Positions 7,325 to 16,145 are shown, counted from the stretch's first letter. The stretch: 39,368 nucleotides of DNA from Lysobacteraceae bacterium (GCA_018970895.1 JAGWVM010000016.1:1-39368), one strand, 5' to 3'. Program-made: numbers and translations. Notes: generated by a model not told the origin, from the letters alone.

Positions 7325-8254
7325 TCAGCGTTCGCCGTCGACGCGTTCCTGCACGAAGTACAGCGGGCGCTGCTTGGTCTCGGTGTAGTTGCGGCCCAGG
7401 TATTCGCCGATCACGCCCAGCGCCAGCAGCTGCACGCCGCCGAGGAACAGGATCACCACCATCAGCGTGGGGTAGCCGCGTACCGGATCGCCCCAGATCA
7501 GTGCCTTGGTGAACACCCACACGCCGTAGACGAACGAGAGCGCCGCGGCTGCGACGCCGATCCAGGTGGCCAGGCGCAGCGGTGCGCTGGAGAACGAGGT
7601 GATGCCTTCGATCGCCAGCTGGGTCAGTCGCCAGTAGTTCCACTTGGTTTCGCCGGCCAGGCGCGGGTCGCGCTGGTAGCGGATGGCGGTCTGGCGGAAG
7701 CCGATCCAGGCGAACAGGCCCTTCATGAAGCGCTGCCGCTCGCGCAGCGTGCCCAATGCGTCCAGCGCGCGGCGCGAGAGCAGGCGGAAATCGCCGGTGT
7801 CGCGCGGCAGCGGCGTGGCGGAAAGGCGCTCCATGGTCCGGTAGAAGGCCGCCGCGGTGAAGCGCTTGAGACGGCTCTCGCCGGCGCGGGCGCTGCGCGT
7901 GGCGTAGACCACGTCGTAGCCGGCCTGCCACTGCTCGACCAATGCGGGGATCAGTTCAGGCGGATCCTGCAGGTCGGCGTCGATGACCACGGCGGCACCC
8001 TCGGTGACGGCGTCCAGGCCGGCGGTGAGGGCCGCTTCCTTGCCGAAGTTGCGCGACAGCCGCAGCCCGCTCACGCGCGGGTCGGCGCAGTAGCCGCGGA
8101 TCAGGTCCCAGGTGTTGTCGCGGCTGCCGTCGTCGACGTAGAGCAGTCTTCCGGCGAGTCCGAGGCCGTCCAGCACGGCCAGTGCGCGTGCGTGGAACGC
8201 GTCGAGCACGCTCGATTCGTTGTAGGCAGGGACGACGATGGTCAGTTCGGTCAT
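7325..8254 (-). CDS. GT2 family polyprenyl-phosphate glycosyltransferase (GtrB/DPM1-like)
   Basis: The 309-residue protein starts with the GT-A fold strand TIVVPAYNES. It carries the nucleotide-sugar motif DADLQDPPE (residues 92-100, with the D92-x-D94 metal site) and LSRNFGKEAALTAG typical of the DPM1-like branch. Two membrane helices lie near the C-terminus (about 230-255 and 265-290), followed by GEYLGRNYTETKQRPLYFV. This architecture matches GtrB/YfdH-type enzymes that load a sugar onto undecaprenyl phosphate on the inner face of the cytoplasmic membrane for later transfer to lipopolysaccharide or other envelope glycans. No GtrA flippase or GtrC transferase gene is next to it, so it is a solitary enzyme here. 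It sits between mtgA and the CBS-pair gene on the same strand. Confidence 0.9.
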   Translation of the reverse strand: MTELTIVVPAYNESSVLDAFHARALAVLDGLGLAGRLLYVDDGSRDNTWDLIRGYCADPRVSGLRLSRNFGKEAALTAGLDAVTEGAAVVIDADLQDPPELIPALVEQWQAGYDVVYATRSARAGESRLKRFTAAAFYRTMERLSATPLPRDTGDFRLLSRRALDALGTLRERQRFMKGLFAWIGFRQTAIRYQRDPRLAGETKWNYWRLTQLAIEGITSFSSAPLRLATWIGVAAAALSFVYGVWVFTKALIWGDPVRGYPTLMVVILFLGGVQLLALGVIGEYLGRNYTETKQRPLYFVQERVDGER

Positions 8255-8319
8255 GGACGGGGCAGCCTGGGACGACAGGGCATGCTAGACACCGCGCACG
8301 GTCAGGCCAAGCGTCGGCA

Positions 8320-9057
8320 TCAGCGCCGGCCGGTACGGGCGGGAGGGTGGTCGCTGTCCAGGTATCCTGGCCCGCCCAGCCTTTCCATTTGCTTTTCGAT
8401 CCAGTCGACCCGCCGCAGCACGTAGGCGCTGGGGCGGTCGACGTGGAACCGGCGCGGGCTCGGCAGCACCGCGGCCAGCCGCGCCGCCTGTTCCGGGCCG
8501 AGGCGCGCCGGCGGCACGTGGAAGTAGGCGTCGCTGGCCGCGCCCACGCCGTAGATGCCGTCGCCGAGCTCGGCGATGTTCATGTACACCTCGAGGATCC
8601 GCCGCTTCGGCCAGGTAGCCTCCAGCAGCACGGTGAAGTAGGCCTCCAGCCCCTTGCGCACGAAGCTCCGGCCGTTCCACAGGAACAGGTTCTTCGCCGT
8701 CTGCTGGCTGATCGTGCTCGCTCCGCGCAGGCGCCGGCCGTCGTCGGCGGCGTCGATCGCGTCCTGGATCTGGTCGAAGTCGAAGCCGTGGTGGAACGGG
8801 AACTTCTGGTCCTCGCCGGCCACCATCGCCAGCGGCACCCACGGCGAGACCTCGCGCCACGGCACCCAGCGTTGGCGCAGGTGGAAGTCCTTCTCGCCGT
8901 GGATCCAGGCGTCGAGCTGCCGCTCCATCATCACCGCCGAGGTCCACGGCGGCACGAAGCGCAGCACCAGCACGAACAGCCAGCTCAGTGCGACCCAGGC
9001 CAGGGCCAGCAGGCCGGTCCAGCGCAGCAGGCGTCGGAGGGTGGTGCGTGGGGGCAT
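8320..9057 (-). CDS. mtgA: Monofunctional biosynthetic peptidoglycan transglycosylase
   Basis: This 245-residue GT51 enzyme polymerises lipid II glycan strands in the periplasm and has no transpeptidase domain. An N-terminal signal anchor spans about residues 13-33. The catalytic glutamate E82 is in MVAGEDQKFPFHHGFD, followed by the GASTISQQTAKNLFLW motif (112-127) and the KRRILEVYMNIAELGDGIYG block (151-170) with the second conserved glutamate. The length equals E. coli MtgA. It is divergent from hslO with a 97-bp gap. The frame upstream of ATG 9057 remains open but has no homology. Confidence 0.97.
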   Translation of the reverse strand: MPPRTTLRRLLRWTGLLALAWVALSWLFVLVLRFVPPWTSAVMMERQLDAWIHGEKDFHLRQRWVPWREVSPWVPLAMVAGEDQKFPFHHGFDFDQIQDAIDAADDGRRLRGASTISQQTAKNLFLWNGRSFVRKGLEAYFTVLLEATWPKRRILEVYMNIAELGDGIYGVGAASDAYFHVPPARLGPEQAARLAAVLPSPRRFHVDRPSAYVLRRVDWIEKQMERLGGPGYLDSDHPPARTGRR

Positions 9058-9154
9058 GGGCGGCGGCGGGGCTCGAAAGCGCCGAGTATAAGGGGCGCGC
9101 GTGGAGCAGCCGTTGAGGCGGCGGCGGCCGGCCCCATATGGTCCGGTTCAACGA

Positions 9155-10066
9155 ATGACGAGGCTTGCCGTGGAAACGATTCTGGTCGAAGACGTGCTGC
9201 ACCGCTTCCTGCTCGAGCGTGCGGGCGTGCGCGGTGTGCTGGTGCGGCTGGGCCCGGCCTGGCGCGAGGTCGCCGGCCGCGCCGGCTACCCCGCGTCGCT
9301 GCGCTCGCTGCTGGGCCAGTCGCTGGCGGCCAGCGGGCTGCTGACCGGCAATATCAAGCTGGACGGGGCACTGTCGATCGAACTGAAGAGCGCCGGCGCG
9401 CTGCGCCTGCTGTTCGCCGAGTGCACCGACCAGGGCCGCCTGCGCGGCCTGGCACGCTGGAGTGATCCGCTGCCCGAGCCGCTGGCGCTGGCCGAGCTGC
9501 CCGGGGCGGTCATGGCGATCACCATCGGCTCGGTCGAGCGCGGCCAGCGCTACCAGGGCCTGGTGGACCTGCGGCATGCGGACCTGGCGCGATCGCTGGA
9601 GGCCTATTTCGAGCAGTCCGAACAGCTGCCGGCGCGCATCGTGCTTGCCGCCGACGGCGATCATGCGGTGGGCCTGATGCTGCAGCGCCTGCCGGGCGAG
9701 GGCGGCTACGACGCGGTGCAGGACGAGGATGCGTGGTCGCGCATCGAGCATCTCACCGCCACGCTGGGGGCGCACGAGATGCTGGCCACGGCACCGGATC
9801 AGCTGCTTTACCGGCTCTACCACGAGGAGAACGTGCGTCTGTTCGAGCCGCGCCCGCTGGCCTTCGGCTGCAGCTGCACGCGCGACCGGGTATCGGCCAT
9901 GCTGCGCGCGCTGGGACGCGACGAAGTGGAGGCGGCGCTGGCCGCCCGTGACGGCGAGATCGAGGTGATCTGCGAATTCTGTGCCCAGCGCTACGCCTTC
10001 GACCGGATCGACGCAGAGCACCTGCTCAGCGGCCCGGCCGGGCAGTTGCCGACCACACCGCAGTAG
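9155..10066 (+). CDS. hslO: Hsp33 redox-regulated holdase chaperone
   Basis: This 303-residue cytoplasmic chaperone is switched on by oxidation. The N-terminal Hsp33 domain includes GQSLAASGLLTGNIK and the long dimer region. The C-terminal zinc switch has the conserved CxC (C239 and C241) and CxxC (C273 and C276), which bind Zn when reduced and form disulfides under oxidative stress. ATG 9155 and GTG 9170 are both possible starts and neither has a strong Shine-Dalgarno; family alignments usually begin close to the ETILVEDVLHRF segment, so the true start could be 9170. It is convergent with the GGDEF-EAL gene, 28 bp away. Confidence 0.97.
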   Translation: MTRLAVETILVEDVLHRFLLERAGVRGVLVRLGPAWREVAGRAGYPASLRSLLGQSLAASGLLTGNIKLDGALSIELKSAGALRLLFAECTDQGRLRGLARWSDPLPEPLALAELPGAVMAITIGSVERGQRYQGLVDLRHADLARSLEAYFEQSEQLPARIVLAADGDHAVGLMLQRLPGEGGYDAVQDEDAWSRIEHLTATLGAHEMLATAPDQLLYRLYHEENVRLFEPRPLAFGCSCTRDRVSAMLRALGRDEVEAALAARDGEIEVICEFCAQRYAFDRIDAEHLLSGPAGQLPTTPQ

Positions 10067-10094
10067 CGGAGGCACCTCGCTTGCGCCGGCGCGC

Positions 10095-13022
10095 TCAGCG
10101 CCGCGCGGGCGCCAGCGACGTCGGTGCTTCCGGCCCCAGCCAGTGCGAGGCCGGCTGCGCGCGCGAGAACAGGAAGCCCTGCGCGTAGCGCGTGCCGATG
10201 CGCAGCAGCGCCTCGCGCTGGTGCTCTTCCTCGATGCCCTCGGCGATGACCTGCATCTTCAGCGAATCGGCCAGCACCTGGATGCCGCGTACGACGGCCA
10301 GGCCCTGGTTGTCTTCCAGGTCGGCGAGATCGCTCGGCAGCTCGGTGATGAAGGAGCGGTCGATCTTCAGGGTCTGGATCGGGTACTGGTGCAGGTAGCT
10401 CAGCGAGGAATAGCCGGTGCCGAAGTCGTCCAGCGAGATCTTCACGCCCTGCTGGCGCAGGTTCTCGAGGATGCGCTTGACCTGCGGCGGGTTCTCCAGC
10501 AGTGCCCGCTCGGTGACCTCGATGCGGATGCAGCGGGTGGGTACGCCGTGGCGCTCCATCGCGGCGAGCAGGCGCAGGTCCAGGTCGGCCAGCCGGAAGT
10601 GCCGGCCGGACACGTTGATGCTGATGAAGCCCTCGCCCCGGGTCAGCGCGAGGGTCTGGGCGAACACCTGCTCGAAGATCTGCCAGTCGATGCTCTCGGC
10701 ACAGCCGCTTTCCTCGGCCACGATCAGGAAGTCGCCCGGCGAGAGCACGCCGCGATCGGGGTGATTCCAGCGCAGCAGTGCCTCGTAGCCGACGATTTCC
10801 CCATCGGCGATCGCCACCACCGGCTGGTAATACGGTTCGAACTCGCTGCGCGAGAGCCCGCGCCGCAGATCGCCTTCCATTTCCAGCAGCGACAGCGCCT
10901 CGTAGCGCAGCCGGTCGTCGAACAGTGCGGCGCGGTGGCGGCCCTCGTCCTTGGCGCTGTACATCGCCGCATCGGCGTCGCGCAGCAACTCTTCGGGCTG
11001 CTGGTAGTGCGCCGCCGGCAGCGCGATGCCGACCGAGGCCGAGGTGAAGATCTCCTTGATGCCGAGCCGGAACGGGGCCTGCAGCTGGGCGATGATCCGC
11101 TCGGCGATCTGCACGGCCATGGCCGGCTCGGTGATGCCGTCCAGCAGCACGGCGAATTCGTCACCGCCGAGGCGGGCGACCAGGTCGCGGGTCTTCAGGC
11201 AGCCGCGGATGCGCCCGCCGACCTGGAACAGCAGGTCGTCGCCGACCAGGTGGCCGACCGAATCGTTGATCACCTTGAAGCGGTCCAGGTCGATGAACAG
11301 CACCGCGAACAGTCGCTGCGGGTCCGTCTTGTACTGGTTGAGCGCGTGGTCCAGGCGCTGCAGCAGCAGCGTGCGGTTGGGCAGGCCAGTCAGCGAGTCG
11401 TGCAGCGTCTCGTACTTGAGGCGGCGCTCGACCCGCTCGCGCTCGGCGATCTGCTCGCGCAGGTCGCGGTTGGCCAGCGCCAGCGCGCGAGTGCGTTCGT
11501 CGACCCGGCGTTCGAGGCTGGCATAGGCCTGCTTCAGCGACTCGTTGGTGTGCTTGCGCTGCAGCGCGTTGGCGATGTGGTAGCTGACGAAGGTAAGCAG
11601 TTCCTGGTCGCGCTCGGTGTAGGTGTGTTCCGGGGTGTAGCTCTGCACCGCCAGCACGCCCATGACCCGGTCGTTCCACACCAGCGGCACGCCCAGCCAG
11701 CACACCGAGCGCGCGCCGAACTGGCTGATCTCGCCGATCGACACGAGGCGGTCGATCTCCGCCGGATCGGCCAGCAGCGGCTTGCCGTGGCGCAGCACAT
11801 ACTCGGTGGCACCGCGACCGTGCGAGCGCGGTGGGCGCACCGCGTCGACCTCGTCCACGGAGTAGGGGAAGCTGATCTGCTTGCCATCCTCGTCCAGCAG
11901 CGCGATGTAGAAATTGCGCGCATAGATCAGGCCGCTGATGATCCGGTGCACGGCCGCATAGAAGCCTTCCAGGCTCTCCGGTGCGCTGGCCATCTCGGCA
12001 ATGCGGAACAGCGCCGCCTGCAGGCGTTCGCCACGCTGGCGCTGCAGCACCTGCTGGCGCAGCACGCGGTTGGCCTCGCGCAGCGCCGACGTGCGGTCGG
12101 TCACGCGGCGCTCCAGTTCGGCGTGCGCAGCGCGGCGCTCGAGCGCGGTCTGCACGTGCTGGGCCACGTAACTGAGCAGTTCGCGGTCGTTCTGGGTATA
12201 GCGGGTGTCGCTGCGGTAGCTCTGCATGACGATGCCGCCGACCACGTGGCCATCGCGCAGCAGAGGTACGCCAAGCCAGTGTTCGCAGTTCGGCCCGATC
12301 GGTACCAGCCGCCCGGAGAGCTGGCGGGACACTTCATCGATCGAGCCCATGATCGGCTGCCCGCTCTTGAGCAGGTTCCAGGTGAGGCTGTACTCCATTT
12401 CCGCCAGCGGGACGTTCTCGTCCGGCGAAGGCGGATCATCGTCCACGGTGTCCACGTAATAGGGAAAGCGCACGCTTTCGGAGGCTCCGTCGTACAGCGC
12501 GATGTAGAAGTTTTCCGCGTACATCAGGCTGCCGACGATGCCGTGCAGTGCGCGCATCATGTCCGGCATTGCATGGTCCGAGCCGGCCTGCTCGGCGATG
12601 GCATAAAGGGCACGCTGCAGGCGCTCGGCCATCGCCAGGCGGGAGATCGCCTCGTACAGCCGGGACGTTTCGGCCAGCTGGCGCAGGCGTGAGGCCACGA
12701 CCCGGCCGAGCCAGGCGAGCTCGGCCTCCAGGGCCACCGGCAGCGGCGCGGCAGGGCACTCGAGCGCGAGGGTCCTCAGGCCCTGGGGATCGTCGGCCAG
12801 GTCGATCTGGCGCAGTCCGGGGTCGGGGGTCCAGCTGTCGCCGTGAAGCCGCCAGCGCAGGCGCCCGGGGATGCCCAGGCTGCCCAGCAGCCGCTCGCAC
12901 ACATCGACCACGCCCGCTGCATCGCTCACGCTGAACAGCTGTTCCACTGCCCCGCGCAGCGCGATCTGGCCGGATCCGGTACGGCCGGATCCGCTCGCGC
13001 TCGGTGTGGGCACGAAACTCAT
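10095..13022 (-). CDS. GAF-GAF-GGDEF-EAL cyclic-di-GMP signalling protein
   Basis: This 975-residue cytoplasmic protein has no membrane segment. Two GAF domains (about 131-295 and 332-489) are each followed by a short coiled coil and share near-identical cores (AENFYIALYD and ARNFYIALLD). The diguanylate cyclase domain (about 537-700) has intact RLGGDEFAVL (616-625). The phosphodiesterase domain (about 715-955) has EALLRW (747-752), ISINVSGRHF and DDFGTGYSSLSYLH (865-878), so both active sites look complete. The GGDEF inhibitory I-site, normally RxxD five residues upstream, reads KTRD and is degenerate. The protein should make and/or break c-di-GMP in response to a small ligand bound by the GAF domains. 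The start is uncertain: ATG 13022 has no clear Shine-Dalgarno, and the open frame continues to 13286. Confidence 0.93.
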   Translation of the reverse strand: MSFVPTPSASGSGRTGSGQIALRGAVEQLFSVSDAAGVVDVCERLLGSLGIPGRLRWRLHGDSWTPDPGLRQIDLADDPQGLRTLALECPAAPLPVALEAELAWLGRVVASRLRQLAETSRLYEAISRLAMAERLQRALYAIAEQAGSDHAMPDMMRALHGIVGSLMYAENFYIALYDGASESVRFPYYVDTVDDDPPSPDENVPLAEMEYSLTWNLLKSGQPIMGSIDEVSRQLSGRLVPIGPNCEHWLGVPLLRDGHVVGGIVMQSYRSDTRYTQNDRELLSYVAQHVQTALERRAAHAELERRVTDRTSALREANRVLRQQVLQRQRGERLQAALFRIAEMASAPESLEGFYAAVHRIISGLIYARNFYIALLDEDGKQISFPYSVDEVDAVRPPRSHGRGATEYVLRHGKPLLADPAEIDRLVSIGEISQFGARSVCWLGVPLVWNDRVMGVLAVQSYTPEHTYTERDQELLTFVSYHIANALQRKHTNESLKQAYASLERRVDERTRALALANRDLREQIAERERVERRLKYETLHDSLTGLPNRTLLLQRLDHALNQYKTDPQRLFAVLFIDLDRFKVINDSVGHLVGDDLLFQVGGRIRGCLKTRDLVARLGGDEFAVLLDGITEPAMAVQIAERIIAQLQAPFRLGIKEIFTSASVGIALPAAHYQQPEELLRDADAAMYSAKDEGRHRAALFDDRLRYEALSLLEMEGDLRRGLSRSEFEPYYQPVVAIADGEIVGYEALLRWNHPDRGVLSPGDFLIVAEESGCAESIDWQIFEQVFAQTLALTRGEGFISINVSGRHFRLADLDLRLLAAMERHGVPTRCIRIEVTERALLENPPQVKRILENLRQQGVKISLDDFGTGYSSLSYLHQYPIQTLKIDRSFITELPSDLADLEDNQGLAVVRGIQVLADSLKMQVIAEGIEEEHQREALLRIGTRYAQGFLFSRAQPASHWLGPEAPTSLAPARR

Positions 13023-13257
13023 CGGAAAGGGTGAACTCGACGTCAAAAGTTGCCGGCAGCCTTTATAGCTCGGCGGCCGGGCTTTGTCGCCGGCCGGAGG
13101 TCTTTTGCCGGCATGCGAAACCATCCGTCCGGCGGACGGTCCGATGACGCGCTCGTCGCCGTTCTGTGCACCAGACCGTCTTTTTGACGCTGTTAGCAAA
13201 ACGTAAAAAGCGATATACTTTGGACCGAACCTGGCACCGGACAGCCCCTGTTTCGCC

Positions 13258-14166
13258 ATGCGACGCCCTCTCGCCCTCGCCGTCACGCTGTTGCTGCCGC
13301 TCGCCGCGGCCGGCCAGGTGCTGCCGGGCGTCGGTCAGCGGATGGCCGGAGATCTGCTCGCCGGGCAGGGTGACGGCATCGCCGAAGTCAGTCCCGGCGT
13401 GGCTGTGCCGCTCTGGCGCGGGGCCGATGGCCGCGAGCTGATGCTCGGTTCGGACCAGCGCCCGGCGGGTTCCCAGGCGGCCGATGCGCCGCTGGCGTTC
13501 GGCGTGATCGGAGCTGGCCCGGTGGCGAGCAGCAGCCTGCAGTACCGGCTCAGCCCCGCGCTTCGCGCGCACGCGGGAGTCACCGAGCACGGCTGGATCA
13601 ACACGCCCTACCGGGTACTCGGTAGCGAGGTGGGTGCCACCTACAGCGCCGGTCGGTACAGCCTCGGCCTGAGCATGGGCGCGGATGCGGCCAGCAACTC
13701 GTCGAGGCTGCCACGTGTCCTGCCCGGCGCGTTGCCGGGAGTGAACGGTCTGTCCGCCTTCGGCAGCAGCACCCAGCTCAATGCCCGTGGGCGCGTCGCG
13801 CTGGATGCCAGCAGCGGTATCGACCTGGGCGCCAGCGTCGGGCGCATCCACTTGCTTCCGGGCAACCTGATGGGCGTCGACACGCTCGACCAGAAGGCGC
13901 TCAGCTTCGGCATCGATCGGGGGCCGCTCAGCGGCAGCCTGGTGGGGCGGGTCATGCAGCCCACGGCCGGCATTCCCGGTGCCTACAGCCCGGATCGACG
14001 ATGGAGCAGCATCGATTTCGGCGTGACCTGGAAGCTTCCGTGGCAGGGCCAGTTGAGCGTGGGTGCGCAGAACCTGTGGTCCTCCGGTTCGCCGACGAAC
14101 TCGCCGGCGGGCCCCGAGCCGGACCAGTCCAGGACGCCATACGTGCAGTACCACCAGGATCTGTAG
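13258..14166 (+). CDS. Secreted protein of unknown function, beta-rich
   Basis: I do not recognise this 302-residue protein. It starts with a signal peptide (MRRPLALAVTLLLPLAAAGQ, cleavage near residue 18-20). The mature part is rich in Gly, Ser, Leu and Arg with alternating hydrophobic strands (for example SLQYRLSPALRAHAGVTEHG, YSAGRYSLGLSMG and the near-terminal SIDFGVTWKLPWQGQLSVGA). This resembles an outer-membrane beta-barrel or a surface-attached beta protein. It does not end in the usual aromatic barrel signal; the last residues are QYHQDL. The upstream 235 bp shared with the divergent GGDEF-EAL gene contains an AT-rich GATATACTTTGG element (TATACT at 13214-13219) that could be its -10 box. 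A strong terminator follows the stop codon, so it is a single-gene unit. Confidence 0.7.
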   Translation: MRRPLALAVTLLLPLAAAGQVLPGVGQRMAGDLLAGQGDGIAEVSPGVAVPLWRGADGRELMLGSDQRPAGSQAADAPLAFGVIGAGPVASSSLQYRLSPALRAHAGVTEHGWINTPYRVLGSEVGATYSAGRYSLGLSMGADAASNSSRLPRVLPGALPGVNGLSAFGSSTQLNARGRVALDASSGIDLGASVGRIHLLPGNLMGVDTLDQKALSFGIDRGPLSGSLVGRVMQPTAGIPGAYSPDRRWSSIDFGVTWKLPWQGQLSVGAQNLWSSGSPTNSPAGPEPDQSRTPYVQYHQDL

Positions 14167-14190
14167 CCTTCCCTGCCGGGCCTGAAGCAG

Positions 14191-14223
14191 AAACGCCGTC
14201 GCACCGCGACGGCGTTTTCGTTT
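14191..14223 (+). terminator. Rho-independent terminator
   Basis: A perfect 12-bp stem, AAACGCCGTCGC (14191-14202) and GCGACGGCGTTT (14206-14217), has loop ACC and is followed by TCGTTT. The A run on the 5' side makes it likely to act in both directions, ending the secreted-protein gene and the convergent DUF4097 operon. Confidence 0.9.
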
Positions 14224-14252
14224 GCGTCTGCCGTTGCGCAGGAGACGCGTCG

Positions 14253-15158
14253 TCAGCGGCCGTCGTTGCGGATACGCACGTCTCCGCTGAAGCTTTCGAT
14301 CGCGATGTGGGAATTGCCGTCGCCAGCCGTCGCATTCAGCTCACTGCCCGGCCCGTGCCCATGACGTTCGGCCGTGCCGAAGGCGCTGCGCAGGTCGCCG
14401 CTGAAGCTGCTGGCATGGATCGACGTCGATACCTCAGGTGGCAGCGAGACCTGCACGTCACCGCTCATGCTGTCGACATCCATCCGTCCACCTGGCGCCA
14501 TGCCGCCCGCGATGTCGACGTCGCCGGACACCGTGCTCAGCTTGAGCTTCTTCCACGGGCCGCCGCGAACCTGGACCCTGCCGGACACCGTTTCCAGCCG
14601 TGCCTCGTCGCCGAGCGCGGGGGCGAGGATGTCGCCGCTGACGGTCTGCAGGTCGGCCACGTCGGCGTGGCCCGCCTGCTCGATGCTCCCGCTGACGCTG
14701 TCCACGCCAAGCCGGGGCGTCCGCGCGTTGATGCGGATCTTGCCGCTCACGGAGTCCACCTTGATCGTGCCGCCGTCGGTGCCGTCGATGCTGAGCGGGG
14801 CGCTGACGACGCTCACGTCCAGTGATGCACCGCGCGGTACCTGCACGTCGAGCACGCTCGGCCCCATGGCGTTGTCGCTGCCCCAGTTGAGCAGCCCGCG
14901 GTGTCCCCGGGCGCGGACCCTGATCTCGAGATCGTGGTCCGTGCCGGTGATCTCCAGCGGCTCGGCGCCGTCGCCCAGCGTGCCGCCGACATGGACGGCC
15001 TGGCGGTCCCATGCGGTGATGTTCACCTCGCCCTTGATGTTGCTGATCGTCACCCGGACGGACGGGGTCGCGGCGTGCGAGAGATCCAGCGGCGTGTCGG
15101 CCCAGGCGGCTCCGGCGTAGACGCTGGCAAGCAGGACGAGATAGTGGAGTGGTTTCAT
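14253..15158 (-). CDS. DUF4097 family beta-helix-like secreted protein
   Basis: The 301-residue protein has a signal peptide (MKPLHYLVLLASVYAGAAWA, cleavage before D21). The mature part is made of repeated short beta units such as TVSGDILAP, TVSGRVQVRG, TVSGDVDIAG, SMSGDVQVSL and SFSGDVRIRN. This (S-V/M/F-SGD-V) repeat is the hallmark of the DUF4097/DUF4098 putative adhesin family, which folds as a right-handed beta-solenoid. The location is periplasmic or surface. ATG 15158 follows AGGAGC. It is the last gene of the unit headed by the ECF sigma factor, 16 bp after the anti-sigma-like gene, so it is probably controlled by that sigma factor. Its molecular function is unknown. Confidence 0.88.
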   Translation of the reverse strand: MKPLHYLVLLASVYAGAAWADTPLDLSHAATPSVRVTISNIKGEVNITAWDRQAVHVGGTLGDGAEPLEITGTDHDLEIRVRARGHRGLLNWGSDNAMGPSVLDVQVPRGASLDVSVVSAPLSIDGTDGGTIKVDSVSGKIRINARTPRLGVDSVSGSIEQAGHADVADLQTVSGDILAPALGDEARLETVSGRVQVRGGPWKKLKLSTVSGDVDIAGGMAPGGRMDVDSMSGDVQVSLPPEVSTSIHASSFSGDLRSAFGTAERHGHGPGSELNATAGDGNSHIAIESFSGDVRIRNDGR

Positions 15159-15174
15159 CGGGATGCTCCTGGGG

Positions 15175-15600
15175 TCAGCCCGCGTCGCGGCCGAGCCGAC
15201 GAAGGCGTGACTGTTGCTGTTCGGTGCGGGCGAGCAGGCGCCGAAGGGCGGCCGAATCGGGCGCCTGGGCGATGGCTTCGCGCAGTTCCATGCGAGCCGC
15301 GCCCAGTTCGATGGCCGCACCGGCCAGGCGAGGGTCGGCCGGCTTCCAGTCGGCTTGCGCAGCGATCGCCGCGCTCCCGGCAGCCAGCGAAGGTTGCTGC
15401 CTGGCCAGGCCGACCGCAAGCAGACTCACGGCCGCCAGGCCGGCGGCAAAGAGCCAGGCCACGCGTGACGGTGCGACCTCCGCGGGCGGGTTTTGCCGGT
15501 CGGCGTCGAGTGCCTGCTCGATGCCGGCCCACAGGTCGCGTTGCGGTGCGGCCGGCTGGCGCAGGTTGCGCAACTGGTGGCGCCATTCGAATTCATTCAT
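15175..15600 (-). CDS. Single-pass membrane protein, probable anti-sigma factor
   Basis: This 141-residue protein has a short cytoplasmic N-terminus (MNEFEWRHQLRNLRQPAAPQ), one membrane helix (about residues 47-67) and a C-terminal helical region rich in Ala, Arg and Gln. It lacks the HxxxCxxC zinc motif of ZAS anti-sigma factors. The role is inferred from position: its ATG overlaps the stop codon of the ECF sigma gene (ATGA, 15597-15600), the classic arrangement of sigma/anti-sigma pairs. It could alternatively be an accessory membrane protein. Confidence 0.7.
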   Translation of the reverse strand: MNEFEWRHQLRNLRQPAAPQRDLWAGIEQALDADRQNPPAEVAPSRVAWLFAAGLAAVSLLAVGLARQQPSLAAGSAAIAAQADWKPADPRLAGAAIELGAARMELREAIAQAPDSAALRRLLARTEQQQSRLRRLGRDAG

Positions 15601-16145
15601 GCGGGTTCTCCCAGCAACTTGCGCAACAGCGCGCGGGCGCGATGCAGCTGCGCCTTGGAGGTTCCGACGGCCATGTCCAGTTCCACGCTGATGTCCTCGT
15701 GCTTCCAGCCTTCGATGTCATGCAGCACGAGCACCGCCCGGGCGCGCGGAGGAAGCCTGCCAATCGCCCGTTCGAGCTCCTCCCGCTCGGCAGCGCAGAA
15801 GGGGGTCTCGCCGTGGTCCGGCAAGGCCTCGTCGTCGACGAATCCGACCGGGTTGGCGCCGCGCGAGCGGAGGTCCATCAGTGCGACGTTCACCGCGAGC
15901 CGATAGAGCCAGGTACCGAACGCGCTCTCGTGTCGGAATTCGGCCAGCTTCTGCCAGGCCTTGATGAACGCGTCCTGGGTCAGGTCTTCGGCGCGGGAGC
16001 GGTCGTACCCGGCCAGACGCAGCAGCGCGCCGTGCACGCGGTCGACGTGACGACGGTAGAGCCGCTGGAATGCCGCGCGGTCGCCGCCAGCGGCGGCGCG
16101 CGCATCCTCCGCATCGGGGGTGGCTGCGGTCGTCGCGGGCGTCAT
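15597..16145 (-). CDS. ECF-family RNA polymerase sigma factor
   Basis: The 182-residue protein has region 2 (DLTQDAFIKAWQKLAEFRHESAFGTWLYRLAVN), used for core binding and -10 recognition, and region 4 (RLPPRARAVLVLHDIEGWKHEDISVELDMAVGTSKAQLHRARALLRKLL) with its helix-turn-helix. No region 1.1 or 3 is present, as is normal for group 4 sigma factors. Start ATG 16145 is preferred; ATG 16178 in the same frame adds 11 residues. It heads a three-gene unit with the anti-sigma-like and DUF4097 genes. Such units usually respond to envelope stress, but the signal is unknown and I could not recognise a target promoter upstream. Confidence 0.95.
   Translation of the reverse strand: MTPATTAATPDAEDARAAAGGDRAAFQRLYRRHVDRVHGALLRLAGYDRSRAEDLTQDAFIKAWQKLAEFRHESAFGTWLYRLAVNVALMDLRSRGANPVGFVDDEALPDHGETPFCAAEREELERAIGRLPPRARAVLVLHDIEGWKHEDISVELDMAVGTSKAQLHRARALLRKLLGEPA

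Noticed and set aside
9981..12692. 903-codon open frame on the plus strand
   Set aside because: It is the antisense shadow of the GAF-GGDEF-EAL gene, whose motifs are all intact on the minus strand.
13184..13219. TTGACG and TATACT as a promoter pair before the secreted-protein gene
   Set aside because: The spacer is 24 bp, too long for sigma-70; only the -10-like element is kept as a possibility.
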